From an uncultured Photobacterium sp. (GTDB lineage Bacteria; Pseudomonadota; Gammaproteobacteria; Enterobacterales; Vibrionaceae), in the NCBI RefSeq assembly GCF_947039875.1, contig NZ_CAMRAN010000011.1:25759-89758 (forward strand): 64,000 bases of DNA, read 5' to 3'. The notes beneath the pieces were generated by a model. That model had not been told where the DNA came from. It saw only the letters and a program-made list of their open reading frames with translations, and did not search any database. Shown one piece after another: positions 57,217-64,000 of this stretch (positions within the stretch are counted from its first letter, which is position 1; every line of letters begins with the position of its first letter). The position numbers and the translations under genes are program-made.

Positions 57217-58149
57217 TTGGATAAGATTTTTGTCGACGAAGCTGTCAGCGAACTTCACACATTGCAGGACATGCTACGTTGGACGGTAAGCCGTTTTAAT
57301 GCTGCTGGCCTATTTTACGGTCATGGTACAGACAATGCATGGGATGAAGCCGTGCAATTGGTGTTACCGACAGTTTACTTACCGTTGGATGTTCCACCAG
57401 AAGTACGTAACTCGCGTTTAACCAGCAGTGAGCGTCATCGTATTGTTGAGCGTGTTATGCGTCGAATCAATGATCGTACACCCGTATCATACTTAACGAA
57501 TGTTGCCTACTTTTGCGGTATGGAGTTCTTCGTTGATGAACGTGTATTAGTACCACGATCACCAATTGGTGAGCTCATTGAAAACCGTTTTGAACCATTT
57601 TTACAACAAGAACCAACACGCATCATGGATCTGTGTACGGGCAGTGGCTGTATCGGTATAGCTTGTGCGCACATGTTTCCTGAAGCCGAAGTCGATATCG
57701 TTGATATTTCGACAGATGCGTTAGCTGTTGCTGAGCAGAATATAACGGATCATGGTCTAGAGCAGCAAGTGATTCCGCTTCGTTCTGATCTTTTACGTGA
57801 TATACCAAAAGATAAATACGATCTTATCGTGACCAATCCACCGTATGTTGACCAAGAAGATATGGACAGCCTACCGGAAGAATTCCGTCATGAACCAGAG
57901 CTAGGATTAGCTGCGGGTAGTGATGGTCTTAAACTGGTTCGTCGTATCCTTGCTAACGCACCAGATTACCTTAAAGACGACGGTATTTTGATTTGTGAAG
58001 TGGGTAATTCAATGATCCACATGGAAGAGCAATATCCGCATATTCCATTCTTGTGGTTAGAGTTTGCTAATGGTGGTCACGGTGTGTTCATGCTAACTCG
58101 TGAGCAGCTTGTTGATTGTGCGGCAGATTTTGCACTTTACCGCGATTAA
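57217..58149 (+). CDS. prmB: ribosomal protein L3 glutamine methyltransferase PrmB
   Basis: PrmB methylates a Gln of ribosomal protein L3 (uL3) on its side chain. The 310-aa protein has an N-terminal helical domain and a SAM-binding domain with [15 protein letters not shown] and the catalytic NPPY motif near residue 208. The start is TTG 57217 with GGAGG at 57207-57211, which is 5 bases upstream. No ATG is available nearby. A terminator follows. Confidence 0.95.
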   Translation: MDKIFVDEAVSELHTLQDMLRWTVSRFNAAGLFYGHGTDNAWDEAVQLVLPTVYLPLDVPPEVRNSRLTSSERHRIVERVMRRINDRTPVSYLTNVAYFCGMEFFVDERVLVPRSPIGELIENRFEPFLQQEPTRIMDLCTGSGCIGIACAHMFPEAEVDIVDISTDALAVAEQNITDHGLEQQVIPLRSDLLRDIPKDKYDLIVTNPPYVDQEDMDSLPEEFRHEPELGLAAGSDGLKLVRRILANAPDYLKDDGILICEVGNSMIHMEEQYPHIPFLWLEFANGGHGVFMLTREQLVDCAADFALYRD

Positions 58150-58177
58150 TTAGCATCAAAACAACGCAACAAAAAAA

Positions 58178-58209
58178 GCCGACATCAATCGTATTGATGT
58201 CGGCTTTTT
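58178..58209. terminator. bidirectional terminator between prmB and queC
   Basis: GCCGACATCAAT at 58178-58189 pairs perfectly with ATTGATGTCGGC at 58193-58204 (12 bp), with an A-run before and T5 after. Confidence 0.93.
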
Positions 58210-58243
58210 GTATTATTCGCTATTTAAATCAAGGCGATAATGA

Positions 58244-58942
58244 TTACGCTTTATGTTGTGCTTGCTTGGCTTTTAATGTTGCCATAACCGCCGCTTGATG
58301 CTGTAAGTAATCTTCTAAGCCTGCACGACGTAAATCGCAAGATGGGCAGTCACCACAGCCATCACCGATAATACCGTTGTAACAAGTTAATGTTTGTTCG
58401 CGAATATAATCGAGTTTGCCATATTGATCTGCAAGCGCCCATGTCTCAGCTTTATTGAGCCACATTAATGGCGTTTCAATTTTAAATTGACGATCCATAC
58501 CTAGCACTAATGAGTGGTTAAGTGAACGCACAAATTCATCACGGCAATCAGGGTAGCCAGAGAAATCCGTTTCACAAACGCCAGTGATCACCGCTTCAGC
58601 ACCAATTTGGTAGGCATAAATACCCGCTAAGGTTAAAAATAAAATGTTACGCCCAGGTACAAATGAATTAGGTAAACCATTGGCTTGTAATTCATGAGAA
58701 ACAGGAATGCTATCGCGGGTTAATGAACTGATTGCAAGCTCACCAATTAAGCTGACATCCATGACTTTATGCGCCGCAACACCAAGATCTTTGGCAATGT
58801 GCTCTGCAATTTCAACCTCTAGTTTGTGGCGTTGACCATAATCAAACGTAATACAGTGCACTTCATCGTAGTGCGCTAATGCTTGAATGAGACACGTGGT
58901 CGAATCTTGACCGCCACTGAAAACAACTACGGCTTTTGCCAT
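58244..58942 (-). CDS. queC: 7-cyano-7-deazaguanine synthase QueC
   Basis: QueC makes preQ0, the precursor of queuosine in tRNA. The 232-aa protein has the ATP-binding SGGQDSTT loop (9-16) and the C-terminal zinc-binding [16 protein letters not shown]. The ATG at 58942 has AAAGGAT upstream. A 315-base gap separates it from cdsH. The leader has two hairpins (see findings), but I see no preQ1 riboswitch signature. Confidence 0.95.
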   Translation of the reverse strand: MAKAVVVFSGGQDSTTCLIQALAHYDEVHCITFDYGQRHKLEVEIAEHIAKDLGVAAHKVMDVSLIGELAISSLTRDSIPVSHELQANGLPNSFVPGRNILFLTLAGIYAYQIGAEAVITGVCETDFSGYPDCRDEFVRSLNHSLVLGMDRQFKIETPLMWLNKAETWALADQYGKLDYIREQTLTCYNGIIGDGCGDCPSCDLRRAGLEDYLQHQAAVMATLKAKQAQHKA

Positions 58943-59075
58943 GATGAATTATCCTTTGTGAGTGATTACCGAGAAACAGTCGGTACAATAATAGTCTAAT
59001 GATGATTTCATTAGCATGAGGATATGCTAACTCAGCTGAAGGTGATAGAAAAGTAGCGATGACAAATAGCACCGA

Positions 59076-59100
59076 TAAAAAGCCGTACAAAGCGTACGGC
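59076..59100 (-). terminator. minus-strand terminator, probably of cdsH
   Basis: GCCGTAC at 59082-59088 pairs with GTACGGC at 59094-59100; on the minus strand it is followed by TTTTTATC. It lies about 158 bases after the cdsH stop. A second hairpin at 59219-59246 (GGGTTGG against CCAACCC) is closer to the stop but lacks a T-run. Confidence 0.7.
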
Positions 59101-59257
59101 ATAAAAGAAGCATGATACGGTATCCATATAAACCTAATAGATAAAAATGCAGAGCACAATTAGCTTTATCCGTATTTGCTTAAAGACACAAAAATACAGA
59201 GTGTAAATAGAAATAGGGGGGTTGGCGCTGTAGCTAACCAACCCAAGGGGCTGTTCT

Positions 59258-60358
59258 TTATTCGTTATACTGTGACCACTCACCCGTTTGTTGTAAGTGC
59301 TGCAATTGAGCTAGGTGTGGATTGATATCGCCAATATTGGTGGTGATCCAGTTGTCGTTATAATAGGTGTCTAAGTAACGTTCACCGCTGTCACATAACA
59401 AGGTTACAATTGAACCTGTCTCACCGCGCTGTTTCATTTCCGTTGCTAATTGCAGAACGCCATAAAGATTAGTACCTGTTGATGCTCCTGCTTTACGGCC
59501 AATAATATGTTCTAGCCAGTGAACGGTTGCTACGCTTGCGGCATCAGGAATTTTGCGCATTTCGTTAATAACATTTGGAATAAAACTTGGCTCAACCCGT
59601 GGTCGTCCGATTCCTTCAATACGGCTTCCTGCTTGTGACGTAATCGTGGCATCGCGTTCCATGAAATAGTCATAGAAGACAGAGTTTTCTGGATCAACTA
59701 CACACAATTGAGTTGGATGAATCTGGTAACGAATATAGCGACCAATTGTGGCTGATGTACCACCGGTACCTGGACTCATTACTATCCAGCTAGGAATTGG
59801 AAATCGCTCAAATTTCATTTGGTTAAAAATACTATCAGCAATGTTGTTATTACCACGCCAATCTGTTGCCCGTTCCGCGTAAGTAAATTGATCCATATAA
59901 TGGCCATTTAATTCTTTGGCTAGGCGACGAGATTCTTCATAAATAGAGGCCGATGAGTCAACAAAGTGGGCTTTTCCGCCGTAAAATTCAATTTGTTCAA
60001 TTTTCTTACGTGCTGTTTTGCGTGGTACGACGGCAATAAACGGCAACCCGAGTAGGCGTGCAAAGTAGGCTTCTGATACCGCAGTGCTTCCTGATGATGA
60101 TTCAATCACCGTCGTATTTTGGTTTATCCAACCATTACAGAGAGCATATAAAAATAATGAACGAGCTAATCGATGTTTTAGACTTCCCGTTGGGTGAGTA
60201 CTTTCATCTTTTAAATAGATATCGATACCTGTAAGACTAGGCATATCGAGCTTAATCAAATGGGTATCGGCAGAACGTTGATAGTCTGCTTCAATGGCTT
60301 TGATTGAGTTGCTGATCCAAGCATTTTGTTCTGGTGCGGTATTTACAGTCTTATTCAT
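59258..60358 (-). CDS. cdsH: PLP-dependent L-cysteine desulfhydrase CdsH
   Basis: This PLP enzyme of the cysteine synthase fold degrades excess cysteine to pyruvate, ammonia and sulfide in its characterised relatives. The 366-aa protein has the PLP lysine K61 in HPTGSLKHRLA, ESSSGSTAVS for substrate binding and PGTGGTSATIGRY for phosphate. The divergent neighbour is a DecR-like regulator, matching the cdsH-ybaO pair of Salmonella. A biosynthetic cysteine synthase is less likely because of that neighbour and the longer C-terminus. Confidence 0.85.
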   Translation of the reverse strand: MNKTVNTAPEQNAWISNSIKAIEADYQRSADTHLIKLDMPSLTGIDIYLKDESTHPTGSLKHRLARSLFLYALCNGWINQNTTVIESSSGSTAVSEAYFARLLGLPFIAVVPRKTARKKIEQIEFYGGKAHFVDSSASIYEESRRLAKELNGHYMDQFTYAERATDWRGNNNIADSIFNQMKFERFPIPSWIVMSPGTGGTSATIGRYIRYQIHPTQLCVVDPENSVFYDYFMERDATITSQAGSRIEGIGRPRVEPSFIPNVINEMRKIPDAASVATVHWLEHIIGRKAGASTGTNLYGVLQLATEMKQRGETGSIVTLLCDSGERYLDTYYNDNWITTNIGDINPHLAQLQHLQQTGEWSQYNE

Positions 60359-60393
60359 TGTATTACCTTTTTGCTTAATTCGAATCCATCGAA

Positions 60394-60441
60394 TGTTTAC
60401 TTAATCAACTCCCTTGATGCAACTTGGGTATATAGTAAACA
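60394..60441. promoter_or_regulatory. inverted repeat in the cdsH-decR intergenic region
   Basis: TGTTTACT at 60394-60401 and AGTAAACA at 60434-60441 are perfect complementary arms with centres 40 bases apart, about 4 helical turns. They lie 36-83 bases upstream of cdsH, where a Lrp-family octamer could bind. The rest of the 374-base gap is AT-rich with no gene seen. Confidence 0.35.
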
Positions 60442-60732
60442 AGAGTGATAAAAAATCTTCTTTATTGAGTGCTGGGCGAAAATTAACGCTATTATTTAGA
60501 ATATAAATAATATCTGATTCTATTTTTTGTGTTTTGCGGGAATTAAATTTTATTGCTGTCGATGTTTTTCAACGAGAGCGCCACTGTAGTTTTAAAACGC
60601 ATCCTTGTCTATTATGAGATTACATAAATATAGTGGTAGCGATCGTTATTATTTGTAATTTTTTTGCCTCTTCGATGAATAAAAGGTATTTTTTAGGAAG
60701 TATTTACCCTTTTATCCTACTTGGTGGCATTA

Positions 60733-61194
60733 ATGGCAGTTTTAGATAGTGTTGATAGAACGTTATTACGTTTATTGCAAGATGATGCGACCATGCCGTT
60801 GGCAGAACTTGCGGACGCTGTGAATTTAACAACCACCCCATGTTGGAAACGATTGAAGCGTCTTGAAGAAGACGGTATTTTACGCCAACGAGTGGCATTG
60901 CTTGATCCTGTAAAATTAGGTATCGCCTTTACGGCATTTGTACAAATTAAGACCAGTAATCACTCACAAGATTGGTTTAATCATTTTGTTTCAACGGTCA
61001 CAGAATTTCCTGAAGTGATGGAGTTTTATCGAATGGCTGGGGAATATGATTATATGATGAAGGTTCAAGTCGCTGATATGCAAGCTTTTGATAACCTTTA
61101 TAAAAAATTAGTGGCATCTGTTTCTGATCTTACTAATGTGACGTCCACCTTTGCAATGGAACCACTTAAATACACAACCGCATTACCGGTTTAA
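60733..61194 (+). CDS. decR: Lrp/AsnC-family cysteine-responsive regulator DecR
   Basis: DecR (YbaO) activates cysteine detoxification genes in E. coli. From ATG 60733 the 153-aa protein reads [13 protein letters not shown] at the start, has the HTH with [18 protein letters not shown] and a RAM domain with [20 protein letters not shown]. It is close to E. coli DecR along its length. A GGTGG lies 5 bases upstream. A frame start at TTG 60721 is possible but less likely. It is divergent from cdsH, its likely target. Confidence 0.92.
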   Translation: MAVLDSVDRTLLRLLQDDATMPLAELADAVNLTTTPCWKRLKRLEEDGILRQRVALLDPVKLGIAFTAFVQIKTSNHSQDWFNHFVSTVTEFPEVMEFYRMAGEYDYMMKVQVADMQAFDNLYKKLVASVSDLTNVTSTFAMEPLKYTTALPV

Positions 61195-61218
61195 CTGTAC
61201 GATAATACTAAAAATAAA

Positions 61219-61256
61219 CCCGAGTCATAAAGAAATAGTGGCTCGGGGTTATTTTT
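61219..61256. terminator. terminator between decR and tesB
   Basis: CCCGAGTCA at 61219-61227 pairs with TGGCTCGGG at 61239-61247 (one G-U pair), followed by GTTATTTTTA on the plus strand. Confidence 0.75.
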
Positions 61257-61270
61257 ATGCCGTGCTTTAG

Positions 61271-62128
61271 TTAGCGCTGACGAATCAATCCTTCCTGAAC
61301 TGCTGATGCAACAAGTTGTCCTTGCTGATTATAAATTTCACCACGCACAATGCCACGTGCACCACTGGCTGATGGGCTATCAATTACATACAGTAACCAT
61401 TCATCAACTTTAAATGGACGGTGGAACCACATTGAATGGTCAATAGTGGCTACCTGCATATTAGGACTAAAGAGTGTGACGCCGTGTGGGTGTAACGATG
61501 TGGTTAAAAAGCCCCAATCAGATGCATAAGCTAGCATATATTGATGAATACTTAATTCATGAGGCATTTCACCATTGGTTTTGATCCATAAATATTGCTT
61601 TGGCTCTTCAATTGTTGGTTTTAAAGGATTCACTACTGTTACTGGGCGAACTTCAATCGGGCGTTGATTACCAAAAGTCTCAACAATTTTGGGGGGTAAA
61701 TATTGTGCGATTGATTCAACTAACTCACTTTCCGAGGCTAAGTTTTCAGGCCCCGTTACGTTTGGCATTGTAGACTGATGCTCAAACCCTTGTTCATCTG
61801 GCTGATAAGAAGCGGTTAAGTAAAAAATAGGACGGCCATTTTGAATCGCTTTTACACGGCGAGTACTAAAACTTTTGCCATCACGAAGGGTTTCTACATC
61901 ATAAATAATCGGCTTTTCTGGATTACCAGGTAAAAGAAAGTAACTATGAAATGAGTGTAAATGACGCTCGGGAGCTACAGTTTGTTGTGCTGCTGATAAA
62001 GATTGGCCAATAACTTGGCCGCCATATACTTGCGGTAAACCTAAATGTTCACTTTGGCCTCGAAAGAGTTCACGTTCAATTTGCTCTAATTGTAATAAAG
62101 TTAGTAGTTCATCTAATTGCTTGCTCAT
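61271..62128 (-). CDS. tesB: acyl-CoA thioesterase II TesB
   Basis: TesB hydrolyses medium and long acyl-CoAs. The 285-aa protein consists of two hot-dog domains; [18 protein letters not shown] marks the first and [19 protein letters not shown], with the catalytic Asp, the second. I use the ATG at 62128 (MSKQLDELL), with AGGATG upstream; the longer frame from 62254 overlaps the atl gene. Length equals E. coli TesB. Confidence 0.95.
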   Translation of the reverse strand: MSKQLDELLTLLQLEQIERELFRGQSEHLGLPQVYGGQVIGQSLSAAQQTVAPERHLHSFHSYFLLPGNPEKPIIYDVETLRDGKSFSTRRVKAIQNGRPIFYLTASYQPDEQGFEHQSTMPNVTGPENLASESELVESIAQYLPPKIVETFGNQRPIEVRPVTVVNPLKPTIEEPKQYLWIKTNGEMPHELSIHQYMLAYASDWGFLTTSLHPHGVTLFSPNMQVATIDHSMWFHRPFKVDEWLLYVIDSPSASGARGIVRGEIYNQQGQLVASAVQEGLIRQR

Positions 62129-62192
62129 GGTACATCCTGAAAAATAAAAACTAAGGGAATGGTATGCTGATTTAGCGCCGCTGCCAATATGC

Positions 62193-62501
62193 CTATGAGT
62201 GCCCTTGCCATCGATAATAGCGTAGTGATATTCGCCCAGTGTCAGAGACAACAATGTTTTCTGCTCGTACTGCCGCTATCTGTCTTAATAGTGCATCATC
62301 TTTTAATGAAATCCGGCCTTGGCTATTAATAACACGATGCCAAGGTATTTTTGAGCCTTCTGGTAAGGTCGCCATTAAGCGTCCGACATGACGAGCATAC
62401 CTAGGAAAACCTGCAAATTTAGCAATATCGCCATACGTAGAAACCTGTCCAAATGGAATTTGATAGACTTGGCTATAGATTTGATTGCAAAAGTCGTCCA
62501 T
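62193..62501 (-). CDS. atl: alkyltransferase-like DNA-binding protein Atl (YbaZ)
   Basis: Atl proteins bind O6-alkylguanine and pass the lesion to nucleotide excision repair. The 102-aa protein has the MGMT C-terminal fold with the helix [13 protein letters not shown]. The active-site motif is PWHRV with W54 in the place of the methyl-accepting Cys (PCHRV), so it cannot be a methyltransferase. It lies 64 bases before tesB on the same strand. Confidence 0.93.
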   Translation of the reverse strand: MDDFCNQIYSQVYQIPFGQVSTYGDIAKFAGFPRYARHVGRLMATLPEGSKIPWHRVINSQGRISLKDDALLRQIAAVRAENIVVSDTGRISLRYYRWQGHS

Positions 62502-62590
62502 ATTTAATAAGTAGCCGTTAAATGATGCGCTTGATAAATAATAGCGGTTCTATTTTTTTAGACAACAGGATAACGCAAGGAGGTGTTGCC

Positions 62591-63328
62591 ATGTTGTATG
62601 CTGCTTCATTGGTTACCGTTACCTTAATTTTAACGGTATTAGGTGTCAGTGCTCTCGGTCAAACTGCGGGAGAGTTGCCCGTGTTAGCACTTGCTATTCC
62701 TGCTCTGTGGCTATTACCACAAAGCGGTGTTGCAGGTTGGCTATTGCTCTGTGGTTTAGGTGCCTACGGTGCAATGTTACCTGAACAACCGTTAGCATTA
62801 TCAATCAGTTTATTTATGATGCTACCTATTCTGATGATTTGTATCTCCACCAAAGGCTGTTGGCAGCTTGGCGCATTGATGATCTCAATTGCACTCTCAA
62901 TGAATGTTGGCTTAATGGCATTGCAAGGAGAAGGCAAGCTAGAGGGCAGTATCAGTGCAACCTTAGTGCAAATTATAGCTATTGGTGTTATTTGGTATGC
63001 CGCCCGCTGTTGGCGTCCTATTGCCGGTAACACATGGTGGCCATTATTAGCCGTATTACCACTATGGATAGGTGGTATGGGAGCTGCAGCTTTGGTTGGC
63101 TTGTGTGTTACAGGGTTAATTGCCGCGTTACAAAGCCTTGTTAAAGTAAAACATCAAGATTGGATCCCACGTTTAGCCTGTGTATTACCTGCAATAGGGT
63201 TTACGACGTTAGTGGTGTTGCCGCAATTTAGTGTTGCGAACCCGATTTTAGTCTCATGGTTATTAATATTAGGCGGAGGCTTGTTAGGTGAATCACTATT
63301 AGATGATCCTGAAGAAGAGGATGAATAA
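62591..63328 (+). CDS. polytopic membrane protein of unknown function
   Basis: This is a 245-aa protein with about eight hydrophobic helices, a Trp/Gly/Leu-rich composition and an acidic C-terminus (LLDDPEEEDE). No transporter or enzyme motif is recognised. I use ATG 62591, which has AAGGAGG 7 bases upstream; the frame runs back to 62522 through a non-hydrophobic stretch. The gene is divergent from atl and precedes ffs. Confidence 0.8.
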   Translation: MLYAASLVTVTLILTVLGVSALGQTAGELPVLALAIPALWLLPQSGVAGWLLLCGLGAYGAMLPEQPLALSISLFMMLPILMICISTKGCWQLGALMISIALSMNVGLMALQGEGKLEGSISATLVQIIAIGVIWYAARCWRPIAGNTWWPLLAVLPLWIGGMGAAALVGLCVTGLIAALQSLVKVKHQDWIPRLACVLPAIGFTTLVVLPQFSVANPILVSWLLILGGGLLGESLLDDPEEEDE

Positions 63329-63420
63329 TCTTATCTCGCGGGCAATAGGTTGACTTTATTACTATTTTGTTTAAATTCGAGTAAATAAACAGCAGTTAAA
63401 CAAAAGGATAAGATAACGGC

Positions 63421-63449
63421 TTGCATTGTTGGTGAGGTTAATAGATAAT
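63421..63449 (+). promoter_or_regulatory. promoter candidate of the 4.5S RNA gene
   Basis: TTGCAT at 63421-63426 and GATAAT at 63444-63449 are 17 bases apart. The start near 63456 would leave a 5' leader of about 26 bases before the mature RNA, similar to the E. coli precursor. The -35 box is weak. Confidence 0.45.
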
Positions 63450-63482
63450 CCTTTCCGTTCTCGAAAGAGACAAAGAATCTAT

Positions 63483-63599
63483 GGAGGCCCCAATTGGTCC
63501 TCCCGCAACACTAACCTGTGAACTCGGCCAGGCCCGGAAGGGAGCAACCGCAGCAGGCGTCGTGTGTGCCGGGATGTGGCTGGTGGGGGCTTCCACCCA
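63483..63599 (+). ncRNA. ffs: 4.5S signal recognition particle RNA
   Basis: The transcript pairs its two ends (GGAGGCCCC with GGGGGCTTCC) and has the conserved apical domain: CAGGCCCGGAAGGGAGCA, containing the GGAA tetraloop, and GTGTGTGCCGGG opposite. It aligns with the E. coli 4.5S RNA along its whole length. Exact ends are inferred from pairing and may be off by a few bases. It binds Ffh to target membrane proteins. Confidence 0.95.
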
Positions 63600-63784
63600 T
63601 CTGCTTGTTACCAAAAGTTGTCATAAATCCCCTAGAAGCTTGTTACGCTCACAACCCATCTAGCGTTTAGCAAATCCCTTTCCTATCAAATAGTTACATT
63701 CTAGTTCACTCTTTACAGTGTAGTTCAATATTATTGTTTTGTTCTTTTTATTACTATCAATAATAAATACTTCGTTATAATCGT

Positions 63785-63840
63785 CAAACTACCAAACTAC
63801 CAAACTACCAAACTACCAAACTACCAAACTACCAAACTAC
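63785..63840. repeat. 8-bp tandem repeat (CAAACTAC)x7
   Basis: Seven perfect copies of CAAACTAC lie head to tail in non-coding DNA after ffs. Perfect identity suggests recent or ongoing slippage expansion. Confidence 0.97.
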
Positions 63841-63858
63841 TCACATATTTAGATCTGT

Positions 63859-63929
63859 AAGCGCATTACAAGCGTCATTTAATCTAAGCGCCATGTGTGA
63901 TTCAAGTGCTATGTGATCCAAGCGTTACC
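63859..63929. repeat. degenerate AAGCG-headed tandem repeats
   Basis: Five imperfect units of 10-18 bases begin at 63859, 63870, 63886, 63904 and 63920, each with AAGCG or AAGTG, several followed by a CAT-containing tail. Nothing else is seen between here and the end apart from the REP element. Confidence 0.5.
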
Positions 63930-63950
63930 TAACCACTGAACCTCCCCCGC

Positions 63951-64000
63951 GTCATTCCCTACAGTGAGGTTACGAACGAGATAGGGAATCTACTATTAGC
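63951..64000. repeat. REP-like palindromic repeat, copy 2
   Basis: This is the reverse complement of 21-70 at 49 of 50 bases, with the same internal palindrome (ATTCCCTA...TAGGGAAT). It is cut by the window end, so the repeat may be longer. A GCGGGGGAGG-like flank (reverse strand) resembles the G-rich flank beside copy 1. Confidence 0.75.

Noticed and set aside
58943..59075. preQ1 riboswitch upstream of queC
   Set aside because: The characteristic preQ1-I stem-loop with a trailing A-rich segment pairing into the loop is not present.
58863..59159. 98-codon minus-strand frame overlapping the queC start
   Set aside because: It crosses a terminator hairpin and the queC start in another frame. 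It is hydrophobic but has no ribosome site.
63481..63663. 60-codon plus-strand frame over the SRP RNA gene
   Set aside because: The sequence is accounted for by the 4.5S RNA.

Overview
The window is about 64 kb of moderately AT-rich chromosomal DNA from a gamma-proteobacterium of the Vibrionaceae, most likely Photobacterium or a close Vibrio relative. The evidence is the gene order (flagellin, flaG, fliD, flaI, fliS, flrABC, fliE-fliR, flhB, flhAFG, fliA, cheYZAB, parC, parP, cheW, then ccm), the FlrA/FlrB/FlrC polar-flagellum cascade, the ParC/ParP pair that places chemotaxis arrays at the pole, and tandem fadL genes beside fadIJ. I saw no phage, IS element, CRISPR array, tRNA or 16S/23S rRNA. 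Most of the window is core, vertically inherited machinery.

Layout. 1-218: REP-like palindrome and sigma-28 promoter of the flagellin gene. 219-6363: filament, cap and chaperone genes and the master regulator flrA. 6364-9121: sigma-54 promoter and the FlrB/FlrC two-component system. 9183-15001: MS-ring, switch, ATPase and export chaperone genes (fliEFGHIJ). 15013-22134: sigma-54 promoter and fliKLMNOPQR-flhB. 22171-34767: sigma-54 promoter and flhA, flhF, flhG, fliA, cheYZAB, parC, parP, cheW and a DUF2802 gene. 34789-35971 (minus): an FlhB C-terminal-domain paralogue and a second FliK-like protein. 36086-43322: cytochrome c maturation operon ccmABCDEFGHI. 43394-44197: mlaA. 44275-47104 (minus): two fadL porin genes. 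47369-48608 (minus): ECF sigma factor and DUF3379 anti-sigma candidate. 48609-49274: a 666-base gene-free region with structured DNA, a terminator not linked to any visible gene, and a FadR-like operator. 49275-52687: fadI-fadJ. 52744-63328: housekeeping genes (M16 peptidase, sixA, a lipoprotein, smrB/prmB, queC, cdsH/decR, tesB, atl and an unknown membrane protein). 63483-63599: the 4.5S SRP RNA. 63600-64000: non-coding DNA with an 8-bp tandem repeat and a second, inverted copy of the REP element at position 21.

The regulatory sites fit together. A FleQ-box-like palindrome lies before the sigma-54 promoter of flrBC, and a weaker one lies before flhA. Both are expected FlrA targets. The flrBC promoter overlaps the most upstream ATG of flrB and so fixes the real start 36 bases further on. 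fliK has its own sigma-54 promoter. The flagellin gene has a sigma-28 promoter, so it answers to FliA encoded at 26950. In the lipid region, FadR-like sites precede fadI and the second fadL gene, and the ECF sigma/anti-sigma pair sits between them. The least explained stretch is 48800-49035, a candidate small RNA or attenuated leader upstream of fadI.
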